Assembly (NCBI RefSeq): GCF_000735605.1
Contig: NZ_JPKG01000027.1
Span: 248,001-312,000 of the forward strand
Direction: 5' to 3'
From: Allobosea sp. LC85
GTDB taxonomy: Bacteria > Pseudomonadota > Alphaproteobacteria > Rhizobiales > Beijerinckiaceae
Length of the DNA stretch: 64,000 nt
In this document: positions 47,428 to 56,317 of the stretch, piece by piece
How positions within the stretch are numbered: the first letter of the stretch is position 1
Layout: every line of letters starts with the position of its first letter
The notes under the pieces: generated by a model
What the model saw: the letters and a program-made list of their open reading frames with translations, nothing else
The model's database searches: none
Told to the model about the DNA's origin: nothing
Program-made: the position numbers and the translations under genes

Positions 47428-49299
47428 TCACCTGTCATTCCCCGGGCGCGGGCTCGAGCTCGCTGCCCGGACGCGCGCTGCTACCCGCCACGCCCTCGCG
47501 GCATGGGCGTAGTACTTCCGGTGTTTCACCATCAGCTCGCCGGCATCGCCGAACCTGTACCGGGCGTGCTGCTTCAGATCGACCTGGGTCACGATTGCGG
47601 TCGGCAGCTCGCTCCATTCCTTCTCGGGGCAACCGGCGTCGCGGAGCAGGCGAACTGCATTCCTGACGACCTCGCGCGATTGCCCCCATTTCACGACAAA
47701 CAGCACCTTGTCCGCCAGGGCGGGGAGCAGGCGCGCCTCCGTGATGCCAAGCAGAGGCGGGCCGTCGATGATCACGCAATCATAGCGGTCGCGAAACTGC
47801 TCCAGCAGCTGTGGGATCTGCTCGCTGGCAAAGGGTTCCAGGGGGTCTGCACCGCGCGGCATCGGCAGGTAATCGAGCCCAAGGCCGGGAACCGGCTGGA
47901 TGAACTCCGCTGGCGGCCGGTTCTGGAGATGAAGGTCGCGGGTTTCACTCGCGGTCCGGCGGCAAAGCCGCCCCAGCAGTGATCTCCGCCGGAAATCAAG
48001 GTCAACCAAGAGTACGCGGCGACCGAGGCCGGACACATAGGTGGCGAGGCTCAGGGCAAGCGTCGTTCGTCCTTCCATTGGAATGCTTGAACTGATCAGG
48101 ACAATTCTGGCGTCTTCGCTCTTCGCCACGATGTCCAGTGAAGCGGCCGCGGACCGTATCGCTTCCGAATAGGCCGAGAAGGGTTGCGCCAGCAGATACC
48201 GATGAGGACGTGCCCTGCTCCTTCGAGCAATCTTTGGTACGAGACCGATGCAGGGGATGCCGAGCGCCGCGCTGACATCGCGTTCACTGCGCAATCCGCA
48301 ATCCAGGCGGTCAGCCATCACGGCAAACAGGCTGGCGCCAATCGCGCAGATGATCAAGGCTGGAAGGATGAAGAGGAGCGGATTGGAAGAACTCGGCCGC
48401 TCCGGTGCCTGCGCGAGGGAGAATACGCTGATGTCGGACGAAATGAATTCGATCTGACCCCGGATTTCATCTTGCCTACGTATGAGATTCATCAGGATTT
48501 GTGCCGCTGATCGTGTCCCCTCAGCTTCGTTTTTTAGGTCAGAAATGCGCTGGTCGAGCCTTGTCAACTCTGCGTTCATCCATGAACGGTTCTGCGCGTA
48601 CTGGGCGTCGGCGTAAATCTGGGCTACCCGGTTTGCCAGTGTGGCCGCCTGCTGCGGGTTTTTCGACGTAATCCCCACCCTGATGACGCGCGAGCGACCC
48701 AGCTGGGTGATACTGGCGTTGCGTTCGAGTTGCTCGACGTTCAGACGCGCATCGCTTTGTCCGCGGAATCCGGTCCACAGTTTGAGGCGGCGCGTCAATT
48801 CGGTCGGGCTCAGGCCGCGCGCTGGGTTCGTGATCGCATCATCCGCCGCGCCGTCACCGACCGATGGCGACACGATGTCCGCAGACGGCGCGGTCCGCGC
48901 GGCTGCTCCGGATGACAGGCTGTCGAGCACCCGTGCCATCTGATCGCGCGAGCTCAGCATCGCGATGTGGGTGTTGATGTTTATTTCTTCTGCAGGCGAC
49001 AGCGCCCGGCCGCCCGAGGACCCCTGCGGCGGCTCGACCACGAGCTGGGCAACGGCCGTGTATTTTGGTGGGATCGCCAACCCGACGAGGGCCGCCAGCA
49101 TTGCGCCGAGGACGGAGGCCGTCAGAATCATCAGCCTCCGGCGATAGAGTACGCGGGCCACATCCAGAAAGGACTGGTCCTGGATAGCTGTTCGCGGAGC
49201 CAAGACTCGCACATCCGCGTCCCCGAGCTCGGCCGGCTGCGGACGGTTCGGCTCGGTCCTCTCGTTTCTAGGATGCTCATCGATGAGAGAGCGCAGCAT
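47428..49299 (-). CDS. Wzc/ExoP-type chain-length determinant with tyrosine-kinase domain (altered P-loop)
   Basis: A 623-residue inner-membrane protein. A Wzz domain lies between TM1 (about residues 58-76) and TM2 (about 307-328), with a helical periplasmic region. The cytoplasmic BY-kinase domain has Walker A' LLVDLDFRRR (430-439) and Walker B CVIIDGPP (508-515). The Walker A reads SSSIPMEGRTTLALS, with Arg411 where the family has Lys. The C-terminal tail has only Tyr581, Tyr596 and Tyr597, far fewer than Wzc tyrosine clusters. It probably controls polymer length and export with the outer-membrane protein encoded at 56318-57664. Kinase activity is uncertain because of the Arg. Confidence 0.9.
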   Translation of the reverse strand: MLRSLIDEHPRNERTEPNRPQPAELGDADVRVLAPRTAIQDQSFLDVARVLYRRRLMILTASVLGAMLAALVGLAIPPKYTAVAQLVVEPPQGSSGGRALSPAEEININTHIAMLSSRDQMARVLDSLSSGAAARTAPSADIVSPSVGDGAADDAITNPARGLSPTELTRRLKLWTGFRGQSDARLNVEQLERNASITQLGRSRVIRVGITSKNPQQAATLANRVAQIYADAQYAQNRSWMNAELTRLDQRISDLKNEAEGTRSAAQILMNLIRRQDEIRGQIEFISSDISVFSLAQAPERPSSSNPLLFILPALIICAIGASLFAVMADRLDCGLRSERDVSAALGIPCIGLVPKIARRSRARPHRYLLAQPFSAYSEAIRSAAASLDIVAKSEDARIVLISSSIPMEGRTTLALSLATYVSGLGRRVLLVDLDFRRRSLLGRLCRRTASETRDLHLQNRPPAEFIQPVPGLGLDYLPMPRGADPLEPFASEQIPQLLEQFRDRYDCVIIDGPPLLGITEARLLPALADKVLFVVKWGQSREVVRNAVRLLRDAGCPEKEWSELPTAIVTQVDLKQHARYRFGDAGELMVKHRKYYAHAARAWRVAARVRAASSSPRPGNDR

Positions 49300-49423
49300 G
49301 TCCCACCTTCAGCGGTTCGACTGGACAAAGCGGAGGTAATCGGCAGGCCGGGCGCGCAACCGAACCCGGCCGCGATTGCTTTCTTTGGGTGTGTGAAGAA
49401 TTCCGTCGGCGTCACGCATGACC

Positions 49424-50767
49424 TCAGCTTTCGATCCGAGGGGAGGACTGGCGGGCGGTGCTGCCGGCCACCAGGCACATGGCGATCGCGAACCAGACGA
49501 TCGGATGGCGAACGATGAAGTGAAAGGAGCTGAATACTGCGAGGCCGATCATCAGGATCGTGAGCCCGTCCAGTCTCGCATTCCAGGTCCCTGCGAGCAC
49601 AACCGCTCCGAGCCCGGCCACGCTCAGGAGCCCGATCAGGCCGCTCTGCGTGAACAGATCGAGCAGGGTATTGTGGGCCTCGAAATTCGGCAGATGTGAC
49701 TGTTTGGGGTTATTCGGATTCTCCTGGGCTTCCTCCGAAAGCGGTCCCATGTCGATCTGGAACGGATTCTTGAGATGGGGCCCCGGGCCCAGTCCCAGCA
49801 TGGCCGATTCGAGGCCCCGATCGATCGCAGCGGCCCAGATGCCGAACCGGATGGAGGCCGAGCGCTCCGTGTCGGCTTCGTTGCCCCTGGCGACGAACCT
49901 GGCCGTGTCCACGGCCTCCTCTGCGATGGCATTGACGAGCGGAGCCGCAGCTATCACCCCGGCCGGAATCGCCAGGATCACGATCCAGGCAAAGGCGGAT
50001 CGAACGGTCGACCGTCCCGGTCGGGTCCAGGACCGGAGTTTGAGCGCCAGATAGACCGGCACGCTGAAGGCGAGGACAAGTGCAAAGGAGTCACTCATCG
50101 AGAGCCGGCCAACGTAGACCGGCACGATGCCGCAGGCGAGCGCGGCAACCTTTCCGCCGGCTCTTGGCGCGAGCTCAGCCAAATGAAGCGACAATAACGC
50201 GAGCACCACGCAAAGCAGGGCAAGTTGGTTGGCGTTCGACGACCAGCCGCGGAAGCGCTCCCAATACCAGGGATCGACCCCGGAGATGCCAATCACGCCA
50301 AAGCCGCTCGCGATCTGGAGGACGAGAAATCCGGCGCCGAGCGAGACCACAAGCCAAGCCATGCGATGGAGGTGCGCTCCAGCGTCGGGCCCCACGACGA
50401 TCAGGCAACTGACGATCGCCAGAAGCACGTAGGCCTTGACGCTATGCAGGAAGAGGTCCCTGTCGTGAACGTCCCCAATGACGTAGCCTGCCATCGTGCC
50501 GCTGCTCTGGGCCACGGCGAAAACCGCCCAGAAGATCAGCAACACCGCAAGCGGGCGGGTCATGGGTGGGCCGAGGCGGGCAGCTTCTCGGCCGAGCATC
50601 AAAAAAACCCAGGTCACCAGGAAGAGCTCGCCCGGTCCAACGGGAAGGCCAGTCGGCCTCAATTGCGAGGCGGTCGAGAGAAGCAGGCCCAAGGCCAGAA
50701 GAAGGTCCAGCAGCATGCTGAATCCTGCCTTCGATCGATGGGGGAAGATCACATGCGGGCGGGCCAT
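49424..50767 (-). CDS. O-antigen ligase/polymerase-type membrane protein (Wzy/WaaL family)
   Basis: A 447-residue protein with about ten to twelve hydrophobic helices and a large periplasmic loop near residues 300-370 (ERSASIRFGIWAAAIDRGLESAMLGLGPGPHLKNPFQ...NFEAHNTLLDLFTQSGLIGLLS), where HNTLLDLFTQSGLIG is the conserved Wzy_C/O-antigen ligase signature. It would polymerise or ligate repeat units in the periplasm. It sits between the glycosyltransferase gene (start side) and the Wzc-like gene in one operon. Confidence 0.87.
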   Translation of the reverse strand: MARPHVIFPHRSKAGFSMLLDLLLALGLLLSTASQLRPTGLPVGPGELFLVTWVFLMLGREAARLGPPMTRPLAVLLIFWAVFAVAQSSGTMAGYVIGDVHDRDLFLHSVKAYVLLAIVSCLIVVGPDAGAHLHRMAWLVVSLGAGFLVLQIASGFGVIGISGVDPWYWERFRGWSSNANQLALLCVVLALLSLHLAELAPRAGGKVAALACGIVPVYVGRLSMSDSFALVLAFSVPVYLALKLRSWTRPGRSTVRSAFAWIVILAIPAGVIAAAPLVNAIAEEAVDTARFVARGNEADTERSASIRFGIWAAAIDRGLESAMLGLGPGPHLKNPFQIDMGPLSEEAQENPNNPKQSHLPNFEAHNTLLDLFTQSGLIGLLSVAGLGAVVLAGTWNARLDGLTILMIGLAVFSSFHFIVRHPIVWFAIAMCLVAGSTARQSSPRIES

Positions 50768-50783
50768 GCGCTTCCCTCCCGCC

Positions 50784-52007
50784 TCAGTCAGCTGCCGAGC
50801 TGACGCGCATCTCGGCAGAGCTTGCGATCCCGCCCTTTGAAGCGATCGTCAGTGGAGCCTGGCGTAGGCCGTCGGCCAGTTTGTGGTAGAGAGAGGCGTA
50901 TCGCTCGGTGATCGCCTCGAGATTGAATTCGCTCCGGACCAGCATGGCTGCCCGCGCGCCCATCACAGCGGCCGACTCGCGATCCTGCAAGAGTTCGAGA
51001 ATTCTGGCGGCGAGTTGCCCCGGCGCGTGCGGCGCCACCAGGTAGCCATTCCAATCATCGCGGATGATATCGCGACAGCCGGGCATGCGGGTGGTCACGA
51101 TCGGGCGCGATGCGGCGGCTGCTTCGAGCAGCGCGCGCGGAATGCCTTCGCGGTATTCTGTCGGCAGAACAAACACGTCGGCCATGCCGAGCAACGAAGG
51201 AACGTCGGAACGCGGGCCGATCGAGAACACATACGGCTTATGTCGGTCGATCTCCGCCTGCGTTACGGCGAGCGGGCCCTCGCTGTCCCGTGGCCCCACC
51301 AGCAGGAATCGCACATTGGGACGCTGTCGGTGGATCTCCGCCGCCGCCTCGAGCAGGGTTGGAATTCCCTTCTGCCGCGTCAGGCGCGAGACCGTGACGA
51401 CGGTTTCGTGGCCGCCGACTCCGAGCTCCTGGCGAAGTGCCTCCGGCGACGGCCCGTCCGCAATCGCCCGATCGAAGCGAGGGAGATCGACCCCGGATCC
51501 AGGGATCAAGTGCCCGGTGCCGGGACCCATCAAGTTATGTCGTTCGAAGAACGCCTGGTCGTCGACGTTCTGGAATACGGTCGCTGTCGTCCAACGTGCC
51601 GCCAACTGCTGGAGCGCGCGCCAGACCGGACGAAGCAACAATGCCTTCGGCGAGCGTGATGAATAGAGATAAGCCAGCCCGTTGATCGTTACGACAACGC
51701 TGAGCCTCGGAATGCCTCTGGCAGCCAACGGGACCAACAGGCTCGGCTTCGTGTCGAAGCTCTGTACAATCTCCGGACGTAGATCGGTGATCAGCTTCGC
51801 CAGGGCTTTGCGTGCAGCCAGATCCGCCAGCGGAGCGACGAACCGATCAAAATGAAAGGGATGGTAGTCGATCCCTGCACGCGCGAACGGCGTCGGATCC
51901 GCTGTAGCTGCTGCGCTCACCCGAAAGCCGCGTTCGCGCAGCGCGAGCAGGAATGGAATGCGTAGGGCATGGTCCTCTCCGCCGATGCACAGGACGTGCT
52001 GCGTCAT
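50784..52007 (-). CDS. Glycosyltransferase family 4
   Basis: A 407-residue GT-B glycosyltransferase. The N-terminal domain begins MTQHVLCIGGEDHALRIPFLLALRERGFRVSAAA and contains IVQSFDTKPSLLVPLAARGIP; the C-terminal donor-binding domain has VSRLTRQKGIPTLLEAAAEI, MADVFVLPTEYREGIPRALLEAAAASRPIVTTRMPGCRDII with the EX7E-like Glu pair, and NGYLVAPHAPGQLA. It adds a sugar from a nucleotide donor to the lipid-linked repeat unit. It is the first gene of the minus-strand polysaccharide operon. Confidence 0.92.
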   Translation of the reverse strand: MTQHVLCIGGEDHALRIPFLLALRERGFRVSAAATADPTPFARAGIDYHPFHFDRFVAPLADLAARKALAKLITDLRPEIVQSFDTKPSLLVPLAARGIPRLSVVVTINGLAYLYSSRSPKALLLRPVWRALQQLAARWTTATVFQNVDDQAFFERHNLMGPGTGHLIPGSGVDLPRFDRAIADGPSPEALRQELGVGGHETVVTVSRLTRQKGIPTLLEAAAEIHRQRPNVRFLLVGPRDSEGPLAVTQAEIDRHKPYVFSIGPRSDVPSLLGMADVFVLPTEYREGIPRALLEAAAASRPIVTTRMPGCRDIIRDDWNGYLVAPHAPGQLAARILELLQDRESAAVMGARAAMLVRSEFNLEAITERYASLYHKLADGLRQAPLTIASKGGIASSAEMRVSSAAD

Positions 52008-52505
52008 GTGAATGCCCCACGGTTTGATCGGGCAGGATCGGACGCTTTGAGAGGCCTGGCCGTCACCTTGCGCGAACGTTCAGTCATCGCTGCATGCCCT
52101 TGGGTGGGCAGGGTTTCGCAGCCCCTGCCGGCGGCAATACTTCTGCCTGAAACAAATATCACAGCGGAACAAGCGTGCGTTCGCGTATGAGGGGTATACC
52201 TCTTTCGAGTTAGGCAGAGGCGTTTGGTCTCCGCTAAGTCGATTGATGTCGATCATTTCCGTTGGATAACTGCGAGCGGCAACGAATAGAACGGCAATGA
52301 CGCGGCTTTCGACCGAACGACAAGTACGTCGTTGGCATCCAACTGGCGAATACTGGTCATAGATCGAATTAGTCACACGGCCCGAGCGCAGGGGCGGCTA
52401 AGATCGCAGGCATCGAAGTGAGGGGCCGACATCGCTCCAGGTCACGCAAGGTGAGTGGAATCAGGCGGTGCGGTCGACGGAGATCTGATGCCGGGGAGAT
52501 AGACG
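52008..52505. other. Divergent intergenic region of the polysaccharide locus
   Basis: About 500 nt between the glycosyltransferase and the membrane-epimerase genes hold no convincing gene. The stretch is clearly less GC-rich than its surroundings, as expected for a regulatory region with two divergent promoters. A GGGGTATACCTCT semi-palindrome lies at 52191-52203 but I cannot show that it is functional. Confidence 0.45.
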
Positions 52506-54119
52506 ATGTCCATGACGACACCGCGAAGGTCGCCGACCTGGTTTGCGACGCCGGCTCTGCCTCACAGCCTCACCATGCTGGTTCCGCCATTGGGGACGGT
52601 TCTGCGTGTCGCAACCGATATTGCTTCGATCTGGACGGCGTTCCTGTTCGGCTGGATCGTCGTCGAAGACCGCGACATGTCTTCGCTGGTCTCATTCGAG
52701 TCATTGCACTCGGTACTGCTGGTCGCCTCCTGCACGATACTGGCGCTCATCGTCTCCACCGGATGTGGTCTCTATTCCCGAAGCTATCACATTAGCCTGT
52801 CGACGAAACTTCGCCGTATCGGCTGCGTGAACGTCACGTTTTTCGTCGCAGTCGGCGCGGTTCTGCTGCTTACAGAACAGTCGAGCGTGCTTACTTTTCC
52901 CTTGTTGGTCACCACTGCCCTGGGATCGATGCTCCTGCTTTCACTTGCGCGCGTGGTGTCCTTCGTTCTGCGTTCAGAAGACCGGGCTCTGCGTCTGGAA
53001 GCCCGGCGCGCGAGCGACATCCCGGACGATCATCATCCGCTCGATGCTTCCGACACCAACGTGCTCGTGATCGGTGGTGGCGGCTATATCGGTTCGGCGC
53101 TTGTCGAGAAGTTGCTCAACCAGGGCTTCCGAGTTTCTGTTCTGGATGCCATGCATTTCGGCGATGAGGCGCTCTCGCGTGTTTGGGGGCACCCGAACTT
53201 CACGCTGATCCGAGAGGATTTCCGTCACATTGAGGCGCTGACCCGTGCGGTGAGCGGAGCGGGGTCGGTGATCCATCTCGGTGGGCTGGTGGGCGATCCG
53301 GCATGCGCTTTCGATGCCGATCTGACAGTCGACGTCAACGTGACGGCAACCAAGGTGATCGGCGAGATCGCCAAGGCGCGCGGCGTGCGCCGCTTCATCT
53401 TCGCCAGCTCCTGCTCCGTCTACGGAGCAAATGACGATGTGGTGGATGAAGAATCGAGCTTTAATCCCCAGTCGCTCTACGCACGCAGCAAAGTAGCGTC
53501 CGAAGCAGTTCTTTGGGGCCTCAGCGATCACAATTTCTCCGTAACCTGCCTGCGGTTCGCCACGATCTACGGCATCTCAGGCCGGACGCGGTTCGACCTG
53601 GTCGTCAACCTGCTCTGCGCGAAGGCCGTTCGGGACGGGCTGATTACGGTCTTCGGCGCGGATCAGTGGCGTCCATTCGTGCATGTTGAAGACGTGGCGC
53701 ATGCGGTCACCCTGGCGTTGGAAGCCCCGGCTCATCTGGTAGCGGGCGAATGCTTCAATGTTGGAAGTGACGAGCAGAATTATACGCTCGGTGAGATTGC
53801 CGAGCTGATCAACAAGCAGGTCCCGGATGCCGTGATCACCTCGGACGATACATTCGTCGACAAGCGCAACTATCGCGTCTCCTTTGCGAAGATCCGGTCC
53901 CGGCTCGGGTTCGTGCCACGCTGGACGATCGAACGCGGCATTGCACAGGTCATTGGCCTCGTACGCTCCAACCAAGTCGGCCACTATTCTCTGCCGACAT
54001 ACAGCAACGCCCTCTATCTGAAGGAACATGGAACCAAGAGCTTTGCAGATTTCAAAATCACAGGCTGGGAAACCGAGTTGATGAATCTGCATAGAATTGT
54101 CCGCAATGAGGTGAATTGA
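52506..54119 (+). CDS. Membrane-fused NAD-dependent epimerase/dehydratase
   Basis: A 537-residue protein in two parts. Residues about 30-155 form four hydrophobic helices (ATDIASIWTAFLFGWIVV, VLLVASCTILALIVSTGCGL, NVTFFVAVGAVLLL, LLVTTALGSMLLLSL), like the membrane anchor of CapD/WbpM. Residues 185-500 form an extended SDR with NAD motif GGGGYIGS (190-197), SSCSVYG (301-307) and the catalytic pair Tyr325/Lys329 in YARSK. The enzyme part resembles GalE/RfbB-type sugar epimerase-dehydratases rather than the WbpM catalytic domain, so the fusion is unusual. It starts a plus-strand operon with the DegT and sugar-transferase genes. Confidence 0.85.
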   Translation: MSMTTPRRSPTWFATPALPHSLTMLVPPLGTVLRVATDIASIWTAFLFGWIVVEDRDMSSLVSFESLHSVLLVASCTILALIVSTGCGLYSRSYHISLSTKLRRIGCVNVTFFVAVGAVLLLTEQSSVLTFPLLVTTALGSMLLLSLARVVSFVLRSEDRALRLEARRASDIPDDHHPLDASDTNVLVIGGGGYIGSALVEKLLNQGFRVSVLDAMHFGDEALSRVWGHPNFTLIREDFRHIEALTRAVSGAGSVIHLGGLVGDPACAFDADLTVDVNVTATKVIGEIAKARGVRRFIFASSCSVYGANDDVVDEESSFNPQSLYARSKVASEAVLWGLSDHNFSVTCLRFATIYGISGRTRFDLVVNLLCAKAVRDGLITVFGADQWRPFVHVEDVAHAVTLALEAPAHLVAGECFNVGSDEQNYTLGEIAELINKQVPDAVITSDDTFVDKRNYRVSFAKIRSRLGFVPRWTIERGIAQVIGLVRSNQVGHYSLPTYSNALYLKEHGTKSFADFKITGWETELMNLHRIVRNEVN

Positions 54120-54142
54120 TCTTCGGAATCGTGGGAAAAACC

Positions 54143-55390
54143 ATGCAAAATGTTCAGACCAATGCACTGCATTCGGACTTCTGCCAGCCGACCAACCTCA
54201 AAATTTCATCTGGGGCTAAGGCAATACAAGCACCAACCGAGATCTCGAGCATTCCATGCTTCCGCCCCCTCATCGGGGAGAAGGAGATCGAAGCGGTAAC
54301 GGCTGTGCTGCGATCAGGATGGCTCACCACCGGGGCGAAGGCGCGCGAGTTCGAGCAGAGTTTCGTGGATTTCATGGGGGGCGACGTCGAGGCGATCGCG
54401 GTCAATTCGGCCACCGCTGGCCTCCACCTTGCCGCGGAGGCGTGTGGCATCGGGCCCGGCGACGAAGTCCTCGTGCCGACGCTCACCTTTACGGCGACGG
54501 CCTCGGTCATCCGCCATCTTGGGGCGGAAGTCGTGCTCGTCGATGTCGAGGAAGGCACGTTGTGCATCGATCTCGAGCAGGCCGCGCGGCGGCTGACACC
54601 GCGCTGCAAGGCGATCATACCGGTTCATTTTGCCGGCTATCCCTGCGACATGGCCAAGGTGTTGGATTTCGCCCGACGCCACGGCCTGCGCGTGATCGAG
54701 GATGCCGCGCATGCCCTGCCGACGCGCAGCGATGGTCGCCTGATCGGCTCCTGGGAGTCCGACGCAACCGTGTTCAGCTTCTATGCGAGCAAGCCGATCA
54801 CCACCGGCGAAGGAGGCATGGTCGTCACACGGGATCCGAAGATTGCGGCGCGGGCGCGTACCATGCGCACCCACGGACTTGATCGTGACGCCTTCGACCG
54901 GTTCCGCAAGGTTGGAGCCTCGTGGTCCTACGACGTCGTCGCGCCGGGGTTCAAGTGCAACCTCACCGATGTTGCGGCCGCTGTCGGGGTGGTCCAGCTC
55001 TCGCGGGCTGGGGCGCTCCAGGCGTCGCGCCAGCGGGCGGCGGAACGCTACTTCGAAAAGCTGGCCGACCTGCCGGTCGAATGCCCAACGCCCGCACCTC
55101 CACGTGGTTTGCATGCCTGGCACATGTTTCCGATACGGGTTCATGAAACCGCATCCGCCAACCGTGACATGCTGATCGCAGGGTTGGCAGCCGAACACAT
55201 TGGCACGTCGGTCCACTACCGACCTCTGCACGAGATGACCTACTGGCGGGAACGCTACGGCTGCAAACCCGACGATTTTCCCGTCGCGAGCCGTTACTTC
55301 GCCGGTGCAGTGACGTTGCCGCTGTTCCCGGGCATGACCAACGACGAGGTCGACCGTGTCGTGGACGCGACCCGCAACATCCTGGAGTGA
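54143..55390 (+). CDS. DegT/DnrJ/EryC1-type sugar aminotransferase
   Basis: A 415-residue PLP enzyme that aminates nucleotide-linked keto-sugars. IPCFRPLIGEKEIEAVTAVLRSGWLTTGAKAREFE is the family start, VNSATAGLHLAAEACGIGPGDEVLVPTLTFTATA the PLP-phosphate region, VIEDAAHALPT the Asp-containing motif and FSFYASKPITTGEGGMVVT carries the Schiff-base Lys. I chose the ATG at MQNVQTNAL; a TTG nine codons earlier overlaps the previous gene by 4 nt and is possible. With the epimerase upstream and the initiating transferase downstream it likely makes the amino sugar that begins the repeat unit. Confidence 0.92.
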   Translation: MQNVQTNALHSDFCQPTNLKISSGAKAIQAPTEISSIPCFRPLIGEKEIEAVTAVLRSGWLTTGAKAREFEQSFVDFMGGDVEAIAVNSATAGLHLAAEACGIGPGDEVLVPTLTFTATASVIRHLGAEVVLVDVEEGTLCIDLEQAARRLTPRCKAIIPVHFAGYPCDMAKVLDFARRHGLRVIEDAAHALPTRSDGRLIGSWESDATVFSFYASKPITTGEGGMVVTRDPKIAARARTMRTHGLDRDAFDRFRKVGASWSYDVVAPGFKCNLTDVAAAVGVVQLSRAGALQASRQRAAERYFEKLADLPVECPTPAPPRGLHAWHMFPIRVHETASANRDMLIAGLAAEHIGTSVHYRPLHEMTYWRERYGCKPDDFPVASRYFAGAVTLPLFPGMTNDEVDRVVDATRNILE

Positions 55391-55396
55391 CGCGCG

Positions 55397-56143
55397 ATGT
55401 CTGGTCGCGAGGATCGCCGTTCGATCGCACCGCCGTTACCGATAACGCTCGCATTCAAGCGAACGCTGGATGTCGTCGGCTCGGCTCTCGGCCTCATCAT
55501 GCTATCGCCGATATTCCCGATCGTCGCGATTGCGATCAAACGCGATAGCCCCGGCCCGATCTTCTTCAGGCAGGACCGGGTCGGTCGCGATGGCCGCGTG
55601 TTCCAGATCTATAAATTTCGGTCGATGGCAGTGAGGCCGGTGAGCGGCGTGGCGCTCACCCTGCGCGGGGACAAGCGGGTTACGCATGTCGGCGCCTTTC
55701 TCAGGAGGTCGAAGCTCGACGAGCTGCCGCAGCTCATCAATGTCCTGTCCGGCGACATGTCCCTGGTCGGTCCCCGTCCCGAGGTGCCCGAGTTCATGGA
55801 GTTCTACTCGCCGGAGCAGCGCGCCATAATTCTCTCCATGCGGCCCGGCATAACCGATTACGCCGCTATCCTGTTTCGTGACGAGAGTTCCCTGCTCGAC
55901 CGGGACGACGATCCTGTCGCCCTTTACCGGCACAAGATCATGCCAATCAAGTTCGGCTATTACGAGCGCTACAGCCGTGACATTGGCGTGTTGACCGATC
56001 TGCGCATCACGCTGGCGACCATCGTGCTGCTGCTGGTCGGGCAGGTTCCCCGCTGGTTGGGGATCGAGAGCGAGCTGCCGGTCGCTTCGGTGCCGGCATC
56101 CGGGGAAGCAAGTGGGCAACTGGACCCACCCCGCATGGCATAG
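55397..56143 (+). CDS. Initiating sugar-phosphate transferase (bacterial sugar transferase family)
   Basis: A 248-residue polyprenyl-phosphate sugar-1-phosphate transferase. The single N-terminal membrane helix ([25 protein letters not shown]) is followed by the catalytic core: [27 protein letters not shown], then [27 protein letters not shown] with the Asp-Glu pair, and [11 protein letters not shown]. The short form without extra N-terminal helices is like PglC. It transfers the first sugar to undecaprenyl phosphate at the inner face of the membrane. It starts 6 nt after the aminotransferase gene. Confidence 0.94.
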   Translation: MSGREDRRSIAPPLPITLAFKRTLDVVGSALGLIMLSPIFPIVAIAIKRDSPGPIFFRQDRVGRDGRVFQIYKFRSMAVRPVSGVALTLRGDKRVTHVGAFLRRSKLDELPQLINVLSGDMSLVGPRPEVPEFMEFYSPEQRAIILSMRPGITDYAAILFRDESSLLDRDDDPVALYRHKIMPIKFGYYERYSRDIGVLTDLRITLATIVLLLVGQVPRWLGIESELPVASVPASGEASGQLDPPRMA

Positions 56144-56317
56144 CAGGCAGCGCCGCTATCGATCAGAGCCAGGAGCGAAAGCCGGCAAGCTCACGCTGAT
56201 TGAGCAGGGGGCGCCAAGCTCACGCCGCAGCGCTCAATGCAACCAGGCGTGATCCGCACCTGCGCCAGCCTCATGTTCTCGAGCGCACCGGTCTTCATAG
56301 GGGGAGATCGCGTCACC

